Assembly: GCA_003132305.1 (NCBI GenBank)
Contig: PKXJ01000018.1
Span: forward strand, 194,244 to 258,243
Direction of reading: 5' to 3'
Length of the DNA stretch: 64,000 nucleotides
Source of the DNA: Acidimicrobiaceae bacterium
GTDB taxonomy: Bacteria > Actinomycetota > Acidimicrobiia > Acidimicrobiales > RAAP-2
The translations under genes were made by a program, and so were the position numbers. Numbering within the stretch: the stretch's first letter is position 1; each line of letters begins with the position of its first letter. The notes under the pieces were generated by a model. That model was not told where the DNA came from. It was given only the letters and a program-made list of their open reading frames with translations, and searched no databases. Shown here one piece after another: positions 42,894 to 50,818 of this stretch.

Positions 42894-44126
42894 ATGAGAA
42901 TTGTCTTCGTTATTGGTTCACTAGACCTTGGTGGCGCCGAGTCGCAGGCCTGCAGACTTGCCCGCGAGTTGAAGGCCCGTGGCCACGATGTCAAATTGTT
43001 CGTCCTTTTCGCTGGTGGTCCTCTTCAAGACCAAGTCGAAGAAGATCAAATCGAATACGAGATCTTCGGGCTTCGGCGTTTCGTGTATCGAGAAGGTGAC
43101 CGCCGAATCGTCCTCGTTGAGCTGGCCAAGGGCTTCGCTGAAATGTGGAGATTCTGGCGTTCGCTTTGGCAGTTCAAACCCGACGTCTGCCACGCGTTCC
43201 TCGCCTATGCCTACTTTCTTGCCATGCCCGGTGCCACACTTGGCAGAGTTCCTGTGCGAGTCACAGCGCGGCGCAGCTTATCTAGCATGAGGGATACACG
43301 ACTTCCATTCCGAACAATGCAACAAGTCTCAAACCTGTGCGCGAACGTAATCGTGGCGAATTCGAACCTTGTACTGAAAGATGTTTTGCAAACAGAGCGG
43401 TCACTGCCGAAACGGTCGACCGTCATTCCTAATGGAGTTGATCTGCCAATCGAACTTGCCGATGTCGGAGTCGAACCACCTCGAGGTCTTGTCGTAGCGA
43501 ACCTAATCGCGTACAAAGGGCACAAGGATCTAATTGATGCGCTGTTTTCTATCGATGCGCCTCCCTCAATAATGTTTGTTGGCGAAGGTCCCGAACGCCA
43601 GCGACTTGAGGAGTTGGTAGCCATTCGGGGACTTGACAAAACGATTTCCTTTGCCGGGCGGCATATCGGAGCGCGTCAACTTTTCCATAATGTCCAGTTC
43701 GCCGTTCAACCTTCGCACGAGGAGGGGATGCCTAACGCCGTTCTTGAAGCAATGTCGTACGGTGTTCCCGTGATTGCAACTTCGGTAGGAGGCATTCCAG
43801 AGTTGATCGAAGATGGAATAGATGGATTGCTCGTTACAAGCCATGCGCCAGAGGAAATAGCTGCTGCTCTCATCCTCCTTTGTGACAACCCCGATATGCG
43901 CAGGCGACTAGGCCTTCGCGCCCGTGAGAAGGCTGCGACATTTTCTTGGGACCTATGCGCGGAAAGACATTTGGATCTGTACGCTGAACTGCTGCAACGT
44001 CGTCGTTTCAAAAGTGGCATGCGAGTTCGAATCATACGTTTTTGCTCGCCGATAGGCGCTTGGAAGAGGCGGTCGCGAGATGTACTTAGAAACTCTTTCT
44101 CGAAACAAGACCCGTGTGCCGATTAA
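42894..44126 (+). CDS. GT4-family glycosyltransferase
   Basis: Retaining GT-B glycosyltransferase of 410 residues. The N-terminus MRIVFVIGSLDLGGAESQAC binds the acceptor side; VIPNGVDLPIE starts the second Rossmann domain; the donor site is SHEEGMPNAVLEAMSYGVPV (E-x7-E motif) followed by IATSVGGIPELIEDGIDGLL. It acts at the cytoplasmic face of the membrane. It resembles the GT4 protein at 52614 in its start (both have a GGxE/GGTE motif). The last 40 residues are basic. Confidence 0.9.
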   Translation: MRIVFVIGSLDLGGAESQACRLARELKARGHDVKLFVLFAGGPLQDQVEEDQIEYEIFGLRRFVYREGDRRIVLVELAKGFAEMWRFWRSLWQFKPDVCHAFLAYAYFLAMPGATLGRVPVRVTARRSLSSMRDTRLPFRTMQQVSNLCANVIVANSNLVLKDVLQTERSLPKRSTVIPNGVDLPIELADVGVEPPRGLVVANLIAYKGHKDLIDALFSIDAPPSIMFVGEGPERQRLEELVAIRGLDKTISFAGRHIGARQLFHNVQFAVQPSHEEGMPNAVLEAMSYGVPVIATSVGGIPELIEDGIDGLLVTSHAPEEIAAALILLCDNPDMRRRLGLRAREKAATFSWDLCAERHLDLYAELLQRRRFKSGMRVRIIRFCSPIGAWKRRSRDVLRNSFSKQDPCAD

Positions 44127-44366
44127 TTAATCGTTTCAGATGATAAATACGTACTTCCGGGCAATTGATACTTGTTGCCGCTTTCATAAGTTTGAGGTTT
44201 GCTCTTCACAAAACCCGGCATGATTCGTAGTTAAATCATCAGCGAAGAAAAGGATTTTGATAGAGCAGATCGAATTGCCCTCAGGCGAACTTCTTAGGCG
44301 CCACATTGAATGGTAGGACGTCATCAAGGAAATAGGTAATGTCAATTCGGACCAAAGCGAATCTTC

Positions 44367-45659
44367 TTACGCGTCTTCGTGGCCAAATCTGGAATCGGTT
44401 CGAGTTGGAACTGACCACTTCACTGCAAGTCTCAGATAGCCGTTTGTGCTTGAGAACCAGGGGAATTCAATGTCTTCTGACTCAATGAACTCGACCATCC
44501 CGCCGCGGCGGGTCCAATCCTCAAGCCCTTGACTGCTTCGGATTGAAAATCCGACAGCGTAACGCCCTGGTTGCAGCGCTGCTGATTCTACGAGTAGGTC
44601 AACGCCATAATGTCCAAGCTCATTGAAATTGAACGGACGATGCGAGCTTGTCGATACTGACTGTGCCACCCAAACATCTTCCAGTGTGAAGATATCCAGC
44701 ACGAGGACGGCCTCTTTCGTCGGTTTCGTGACGTCGAACTCAACTCGAATTTCCATTTGACTTCCGACGGGGACGGTATCCGTATCATCGGGTTTAATGA
44801 GGAAGGCGCGCTCAAGAATAATTCCATTGCGCATTTCCACTTTTGGACGCTCAGCATTCTCAAGCTCCCACTCACGAGAGTTGCCCACGGTTGAATCGAC
44901 GTATCTGTCAATTGCTTGTCCGGTCGGGCCATCGAAGACGAGCGACCCGTGATTCAACAGAATCGATCGTTGGCACAGCATCCGAACTGCAGGCAAATTG
45001 TGGCTGACGAAGACGACTGTTCTGCCCTCCATCTTGGTCTCGCTGAGCTGTCCGAGGCACTTTCGCTGAAACGCTACGTCACCAACGGCGAGCACTTCAT
45101 CAACGATCAAGATCTCTGGTTCAAGGAATGCAGCAATAGAAAAAGCGAGTCTGACTTGCATGCCCGAGGAGTACCGCTTGATCTGGGTATCAATAAATTT
45201 TCCAGTCTCGGAGAACTCGACAATCTGATCGAACTTCTTGCGAATTTCGGTCTGTCGCATTCCGAGAATTGAACCGTTCAAATGCACGTTCTCGCGACCG
45301 GTCAGTTCCGGGTGAAAACCTGTTCCCACTTCGAGTAGTGCGCTCACTCGTCCATGAAGTGAGGCCCGACCCTCGGTAGGAGCGGTGACGCGCGCCAGGA
45401 GCTTTAACAGCGTGCTCTTTCCGGCACCGTTGTGGCCAATAATGCCAATAGCCTCACCTTGTCCGACATCAAAGGATATATCCCGGAGTGCCCAGAATAG
45501 TGGGTGTCGTTCCTCTGCGTTCGAACTGTTGTTCTTCTTAAGGAGATTGGTGACCGAACTCCGCACCGTTTTGTACGGCTCTCGTTGGCCGAGGCGGTAT
45601 TGCTTGCCAAGACCCTCGACCGTGATTGCCACATCGTGAGACGAGGAACTAAATGACAT
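44367..45659 (-). CDS. Polysaccharide ABC exporter, ATP-binding subunit (Wzt/TagH type)
   Basis: ATPase of 430 residues from the ATG at 45659. Domains: ABC ATPase with Walker A GIIGHNGAGKSTLLKLLARV, Q-loop region ALLEVGTGFHPELTGRENVH, signature IKRYSSGMQVRLAFS, Walker B EPEILIVDEVLAVGD and switch VFVSHN; then, after about residue 260, a beta-rich Wzt_C domain (MEIRVEFDVTKPTKEAVLVL) that reads the modified glycan end. The start overlaps the permease stop by 11 bases; a TTG 18 bases upstream is a less likely start. It energises export of the polysaccharide. Confidence 0.93.
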   Translation of the reverse strand: MSFSSSSHDVAITVEGLGKQYRLGQREPYKTVRSSVTNLLKKNNSSNAEERHPLFWALRDISFDVGQGEAIGIIGHNGAGKSTLLKLLARVTAPTEGRASLHGRVSALLEVGTGFHPELTGRENVHLNGSILGMRQTEIRKKFDQIVEFSETGKFIDTQIKRYSSGMQVRLAFSIAAFLEPEILIVDEVLAVGDVAFQRKCLGQLSETKMEGRTVVFVSHNLPAVRMLCQRSILLNHGSLVFDGPTGQAIDRYVDSTVGNSREWELENAERPKVEMRNGIILERAFLIKPDDTDTVPVGSQMEIRVEFDVTKPTKEAVLVLDIFTLEDVWVAQSVSTSSHRPFNFNELGHYGVDLLVESAALQPGRYAVGFSIRSSQGLEDWTRRGGMVEFIESEDIEFPWFSSTNGYLRLAVKWSVPTRTDSRFGHEDA

Positions 45660-46500
45660 CGGCAAACGTTCGCTCAACTCGCTTGAAATAGGCGATGCCG
45701 CTCACGAGAACTACGAAGAGGACACCCAATGAGGTCCCGAGCACACCCCACGGAACCGATCCTCGATGAAGCATCGACCATCGGAATGCAATCATGATGC
45801 CGGCCATCGGGTTAAGTGAATAAATCAACCTCAGGGTTGTGCTCAGGTGCGCCGGGGAGTAAACGGTCGGTGTAAGGAACATCCACAACTGAACGACGAT
45901 GGGGACTGCGTAACCAATGTCTCGGTACCCTACATTCAGTGCCGCGAGCCAGACGCCAAAGGCCCCGGCACAGAGCGCGGCGGCGAGAATAAAGAGAGGG
46001 GCAAAAACCATTACCCAGGACAATCTCAGGCCGTACGCGTAGATCAGCACGATCAGGATCGACATGGCGAAGACCAGGTCGAAGAGCGGTGAGACGATTG
46101 ATGAAAATGGTGCGATGAGGCGCGGGAAATATACCTTTGAGACCAGTACCTTGTTTGTCACCATACTTGTGCTCGCATTGTTGAGGGCGCTAGAGAAATA
46201 GAACCACAGAACCAGACCGCTGTAGGAGTAGACGGGATATGGAATTCCCGGAGCCGATGACACACCAGCGGCACCACTAAGAATGATCGTGAAGACGACC
46301 ATCGCCACTAACGGTTGCAAGATCGCCCATGCAACACCGAGAACCGTTTGCTTGTAGCGGAGCTTGATGTCACGCATGACGAGCATCCAGAGCAGTTCAC
46401 GAAACTGCCAGAGCTCTCGAAAATTGAGCAACGCCCATCCCCTGGGGGCCTCGATAACCGTTGTAATGGCTTTGTCGCGTGCGACGGGTTCTGACGTCAC
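45649..46500 (-). CDS. Polysaccharide ABC exporter, permease (Wzm/TagG type)
   Basis: ABC-2 permease of 283 residues with six hydrophobic segments. The N-terminal RELLWMLVMRDIKLRYKQTV and LGVAWAILQPLVAMVVFTII motif is diagnostic of Wzm/TagG transporters. A late LWMFLTPTVYSPAHLSTTLR and LIYSLNPMAGIMIAFRWSML segment matches the family. The stop overlaps the ATPase gene, so both are translated together. It should carry lipid-linked glycan across the membrane. The presence of both this exporter and a Wzy-type protein in one locus suggests two export routes or mosaic origin. Confidence 0.93.
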   Translation of the reverse strand: MTSEPVARDKAITTVIEAPRGWALLNFRELWQFRELLWMLVMRDIKLRYKQTVLGVAWAILQPLVAMVVFTIILSGAAGVSSAPGIPYPVYSYSGLVLWFYFSSALNNASTSMVTNKVLVSKVYFPRLIAPFSSIVSPLFDLVFAMSILIVLIYAYGLRLSWVMVFAPLFILAAALCAGAFGVWLAALNVGYRDIGYAVPIVVQLWMFLTPTVYSPAHLSTTLRLIYSLNPMAGIMIAFRWSMLHRGSVPWGVLGTSLGVLFVVLVSGIAYFKRVERTFADVI

Positions 46501-47060
46501 TTCGCGGTCACCTCGGGCCTTCCTCTACCGACGCGCCACTGCGGAGCTAGCGAGTTCGCAGCCGAGTTCCCAATTGGTGATGCTCCAGAAGTTCCGTGTC
46601 GACGTCCAGATGCGATTAAGTCCAACGATTCCCATGAAAATGACCCGACGCTCTTGCGGGCTTGGTAACCCCGTCGCTTGCGCAGATCGGGGTCCCTGCA
46701 TAATCTAACGAGGCCGGCTTGTAGGGGAACTGCGGCCCAGCTTGCAACGAGAAAAACGTTAGTTCCATCCTCGGTCAATTCGGAGAATTCTTCGACCCAA
46801 CTCGCATTCACTGGACCACTCTACGGCCTCGGTGTCAAATTTCCCAATGCCTCCCTCGCGCAATCGGCGAACATCCACTGCTCGCTCGGAAGGGCGCCGT
46901 TTGGGCTCTGCGCTCGTCGGATCACTTCTTCGAGATCTATTTGCGGCCATGAGCAGAGAATCTTCTTGATGAACGTCTTCTCCGACGACAGGGACTCTTG
47001 AATTCGCAGCCAATACGGGCAGCGTGGCAACTACACCTTCAAGGTCGGCGCGACTTCGGT
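46497..47060 (-). pseudogene. Decayed GT4 glycosyltransferase
   Basis: The frame at 46497-46811 reads ELTEDGTNVFLVASWAAVPL, then LVRLCRDPDLRKRRGYQARK and VGSFSWESLDL, the C-terminal part of a GT4 enzyme (normally PELIxDGxNGLLV ... DPxLRxRLGxxAR ... FSWE). Upstream pieces in other frames (LEEVIRRAQSPNGALPSEQW, MFADCAREALGNLTP) may belong to the same gene. No intact start or donor-binding E-x7-E motif remains. It was probably cotranscribed with the ABC exporter. Confidence 0.5.
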
Positions 47061-47235
47061 CGCGAACTCTAGGCAATCCTCGACTTGGAAGCGTGGCTAG
47101 AGCGATGGTAGACGAACCTCGGTAAGTAGTAGAGGCGACCTTCATCGTACATGTCGTTACGGTCAGCAGTTCGTGTACAGGTAAGACAAACCCCAAACGT
47201 CCCGGAACGACGCAGACGTAATTGAAAGTACAAAC

Positions 47236-48378
47236 CTAGGTCGAGGCCGGTCCAAGTCCTTCAGCTTCGTAACTTGATATGAGTCGATTAAAGATCAACT
47301 GTTCGCGATGGAAGGACGAAGCGCGACTCTTCGATGCTTTCCCCATGGCGATGAGATCGTCAGTACCGAGTTCAGCCATTTTCCTTAGAGCTCGAGCTAG
47401 CTGATCGGGCCTACCTACCGGAACCAACATGCCATTTGTTCCTTCAGCGACTAACTCTCGACAACCGCGCGTGTCAGTCGTCAAGATTGGTCGTCCGGCG
47501 GCAAGACCCTCAATCAAGGAGCGCGGAACACCCTCGCGATAACTAGGAAGTATAACGAGATCAACCGCACTCATTTCCTCGCGCAACTCTGACTGCGATA
47601 AGAGTCCAACGCATCGAACGCGCCCCTTCAACGAATCGGAGCCAGCGAGCCTTGCTACTTCACTCGCTACACCATCCCGATCGCTCGGCGCTTGTGCACC
47701 CACAACACATAGTTCCACGTCTTGCGCGTGCGCCAACGCCTCAAGCAAATCCAGAATTCCCTTCTCGCGCACTAGACGGCCTATGAATATGGCCTTTAGA
47801 GCGCCTCGCCGAACGGGCGGAGGAGGAACTTCAAACCATTCATCACCGACGCCATTACCGAGGTACACCAAATTTGATGAATAGCGACGGCGCTCAGCGT
47901 TTTCGAAGTCTTCAATAGATTGGAAGTACATGACATCCGTACGATGTGCGAGAAGCCGCTCGGTCCGTTCGAGAATGAAGTCCCTTGGTTTACCGGTGCC
48001 CCAAAGATGAGCGAAGCCATGCACGGTGTAAAGGATCTTCGTTCCCTTTGGAAACAAGCTGCGAGGAATAAATCGAAACTGAAGTGCAGCGGCTGGTGTA
48101 TGAAGGTGCACTGCCGCTGGGCGCATCTCATGAAGAATTGATAATACCCTCTCGCTAGCTTTCGCCACACCAATCAAGTCAACTTTTCGTGGATACCGGA
48201 TTTCGACCGGATCAAAAGGTGCCAACGAAGGGTCGAAACCAGTTTGACCGGGCTCACAAGCCAATCGAATGTCAAAGCCACGCTGTTGTAAAGCGACGAG
48301 CTGTGGTCTTAAAAGAGTTGTCGCGGTGATCTCAACAGCGCATAAATGAAGGATCGCGGTCGACAGTGAACGACTCAC
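47236..48378 (-). CDS. GT4-family glycosyltransferase (WcaL/PglA-like)
   Basis: GT-B glycosyltransferase of 380 residues: acceptor-side AAVHLHTPAAALQFRFIPRS and ILYTVHGFAHLWG (a pattern seen in PglA/WbnH-like enzymes transferring HexNAc), then LKAIFIGRLVREKGILDLLE, the donor site PSYREGVPRSLIEGLAAGRP and ILTTDTRGCRELVAEGTNGM. All motifs are intact. It is separated from the permease by a decayed paralogue. The linkage it makes cannot be predicted. Confidence 0.9.
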   Translation of the reverse strand: MSRSLSTAILHLCAVEITATTLLRPQLVALQQRGFDIRLACEPGQTGFDPSLAPFDPVEIRYPRKVDLIGVAKASERVLSILHEMRPAAVHLHTPAAALQFRFIPRSLFPKGTKILYTVHGFAHLWGTGKPRDFILERTERLLAHRTDVMYFQSIEDFENAERRRYSSNLVYLGNGVGDEWFEVPPPPVRRGALKAIFIGRLVREKGILDLLEALAHAQDVELCVVGAQAPSDRDGVASEVARLAGSDSLKGRVRCVGLLSQSELREEMSAVDLVILPSYREGVPRSLIEGLAAGRPILTTDTRGCRELVAEGTNGMLVPVGRPDQLARALRKMAELGTDDLIAMGKASKSRASSFHREQLIFNRLISSYEAEGLGPAST

Positions 48379-48560
48379 ATTGGGCTCAAGGCGTTTCTAA
48401 GTTGGACTCCGGCGGGCTCGTGTATATCCAACCCTTGGTCCAAAACGCATTCACGTATTTCGTTCCTAACACTTTGTGTCAGCCCATCCTTACTCGACAT
48501 GAAAATCTAGCGGATCCGCCACGTTAATGGATCTCGACGTCTTTCTCCAAGTAACAATTT

Positions 48561-48743
48561 CATCCCTCGAGTCCACTTATTGAAGTCCTCGTCATCGTAC
48601 GCATGTTGGATGGGAAAACTTTGCCCACTGTACTTGGTGAGACCAGTTAAAAGGTAGTCCAGGGCATCCCTAGTGATGCGAGAACATCGCCAGCAATTGC
48701 TGCCAAGTCGCTGGCTCCAAAGTTCTCGACAAAGCCATTGACT
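48561..48743 (-). repeat. 183-bp inverted duplicate, copy 2
   Basis: Reverse complement of 28567-28749 with few substitutions. Its end coincides with the left end of IS3 element B (48743). Confidence 0.9.
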
Positions 48744-48792
48744 GAATCGGGACGGGAAAGTTGGAGAGTGATTCCTCTGAGAGGATTACTCC

Positions 48793-49113
48793 ATTTCAGG
48801 ACACCCCCGGTACTCACCCGAGCTGCGTGATCGAGCAGTGAGGATGGTCAGCGACCAGCGCGAGCACTACAAGTCCGAGTTGGCGGCCGTCTGCGCCATC
48901 TCGAAACTGTTCGGCATGTCGCCCGAGACGCTCAGGACCTGGGTTCGTAGAGCTCAAGTCGACGGAGGGACGCGCCCAGGGCTCTCCACGGACGAGAGGG
49001 CGCGGCTCAAGCAGTTGGAGCGCGAAGTGAAGGACCTTGGCCGCGCCAACGCCATCTTGCAGGACGCGCCGATTTTCTTCGCGACTGCGCTCGACGGTGA
49101 AACCAAGAGGTAG
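48793..49113 (+). pseudogene. IS3-family orfA with lost start codon (element B)
   Basis: The frame reads HPRYSPELRDRAVRMVSDQR, then KLFGMSPETLRTWVRRAQVD and LKQLEREVKDLGRANAILQD. Comparison with element A (ATGTCACGAAAC) shows that the start ATG is ATT here (48793-48795). An internal GTG at 48838 could still give a shortened product. Confidence 0.75.
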
Positions 49114-49129
49114 TTCGTTACATTGACAC

Positions 49130-50006
49130 TCGCAGGAGTCGATGGGGGGTCGAGCCGATCTGCAGGGCCTTGCAGTTCGCCCCTTCGACGTACTACGGCG
49201 CCAAGTCCCGACCGCCGTGCGCGCGCTCACGTCGAGATGAGGTGCTCAAGGGTGAGATCCAACGGGTCCACGACGACAGATTCGACGGCATTTACGGCCA
49301 CAAGAAGGTCTGGAAGCAGCTGAACCGCGAGGGCATCGAGGTCGCCAACTGCACGGTGCGCCGGCTCATGCGAGTTCAGGGGCTCTCGGGAGTTCGCCGC
49401 GGACGCCACTTCAAGGTGACGACCACTTCCGACGACACCCAGCACCGACCGTGTGACCTCGTGGATCGCCAGTTCGTGGCCCCCGCGCCGAACCGTCTCT
49501 GGGTAGCGGACCTCACCTACGTGAAGACCCACACCGGCTGGGTCTACGTCGCCTTTATCATCGACGTGTTCTCAAGGGCGATTGTCGGTTGGTAGATCTC
49601 AACTTCGCTGCGTAGCGACTTAGCGATCGACGCCTTGGAGATGGCGATCTACTCGCGCAACGAGTACGACTTCAGCGGTCTGGTTCTTCATTCGGACCGC
49701 GGCGTTCAATCCCTCAGCATTCGCTACTCCGAACGTCTCGGCGAGGCCGAGATCGTGGCCTCGGTCGGCTCCAGGGGTGACAGCAACGATAACGCGCTCC
49801 CCGAATCGTTCAACGGTCTCTATAAGACTGAGTTGATCCACCGCAAGGGGCCCTGGCGCAACGTCGAGCACGTCGAATGGGCGACGCTCAACTACATCAG
49901 CTGGTTCAACAACCGCAGAATCCACGAGTCGCTCGACTACGTGACGCCCATCGAGTTCGAAGCTCACTACTATGGCTCCAACGAGTCAGAGAGACTGGCT
50001 GTTTAG
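49130..50006 (+). pseudogene. IS3-family orfB, disrupted (element B)
   Basis: Pieces: MQFAPSTYYGAKSRPPCARS and IYGHKKVWKQLNREGIEVAN, APNRLWVADLTYVKTHTGWV and YVAFIIDVFSRAIVGW ending in a TAG at 49593, then GLVLHSDRGVQSLSIRYSER and DNALPESFNGLYKTELIHRK, RRIHESLDYVTPIEFE. The segment between SRAIVGW and ALEMAIYS is short of the usual length and holds the stop, so a full transposase is not made. Confidence 0.85.
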
Positions 50007-50042
50007 AAGAGAAATAGTCTCCCGCAATCCCGTCCCGATTCA

Positions 50043-50818
50043 ATCAGAGATACAGAGAATTCATCGCAAGTGAAGGAAGGAAGATCCCATATCCGTTTAC
50101 AAAGACTGCTTCCACTGTTGGTGAGACTCTTATTGGTAGACCACATAAAGGCAAGTTCACTATACGGCTTGGGCGATTCGCAATGAGAGTTGCATTATCT
50201 GATGCTCTAAATCGATATGGACAGGTGATGTCATACTTTCTTCCTTGGGATGAGGTTAACCCTTATCGTCCCGAGTTCGCAGCAATAGTCCGAGATTCAG
50301 ATCCATATCGACTTACTCAGTTAGCCTGGGATCACGCTAATAAGACCGACACCATCAACCGACTCCTTGCGTGTGATATTAAGCTTTACCTTCCGGGAGA
50401 TCTTCTACCGAAGGTCGATATCACAACTATGGCTGTTTCATTGGAGGCACGTAACCGTCTTCTTGACCAGCACCTCATGAAGTGGGCTGCTTCGTTACCA
50501 GGGGATCTGAAAGTAAATCATGGTATCACTAAGTACCTATTTAAAAAGGCACTTGAACCCTGGCTTCCATCCAATCTCATACATCGAAACAGGATGGGGT
50601 TTGAAATTCCACGTGATGAGTGGTTGCGAGGACCACTTCAACCGATGGTGCACGATTTACTCTGTTCTAGCGATACAAGAATTGCTACCTATCTCGAACC
50701 AGAGAAAGTGAGTCGTTGGGTTACAAGTCATGAACAATATGGAAATGCGAGAGCCCGTGTTTGGGCTTTGCTCATGTTAGAACTGTGGCACCGAGTGGTT
50801 CAGGAGGTTCGGGTCTAG
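50043..50818 (+). pseudogene. Asparagine-synthase-type amidotransferase, C-terminal fragment (copy 3)
   Basis: Open frame of 258 codons immediately from the end of IS3 element B: QRYREFIASEGRKIPYPFTK ..., then LACDIKLYLPGDLLPKVDIT, TMAVSLEARNRLLDQHLMKW and RNRMGFEIPRDEWLRGPL, the C-terminal synthetase region. The glutaminase domain and the SGGxDS ATP loop are missing. A GTG/ATG at 50183 could start a fragment, but without the ATP loop it cannot work. It runs into the next gene with a TAGTG overlap, so it remains part of that transcript. Confidence 0.88.

Larger units (their letters stand above)
48743..50042 (+). mobile_element. Decayed IS3-family element B
   Basis: 1.3-kb element with perfect 15-bp terminal repeats: TGAATCGGGACGGGA at 48743-48757 and its complement TCCCGTCCCGATTCA at 50028-50042. 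The element has cut off the N-terminal part of an asparagine-synthase gene at its right side and abuts the duplicated 183-bp segment at its left side. Its orfA and orfB are related to element A but both are damaged. Confidence 0.85.

Noticed and set aside
46759-47196. Minus-strand frame of 145 codons as a separate gene
   Set aside because: Overlaps the decayed GT4 gene in another frame and shows no motif; treated as part of the pseudogene region.
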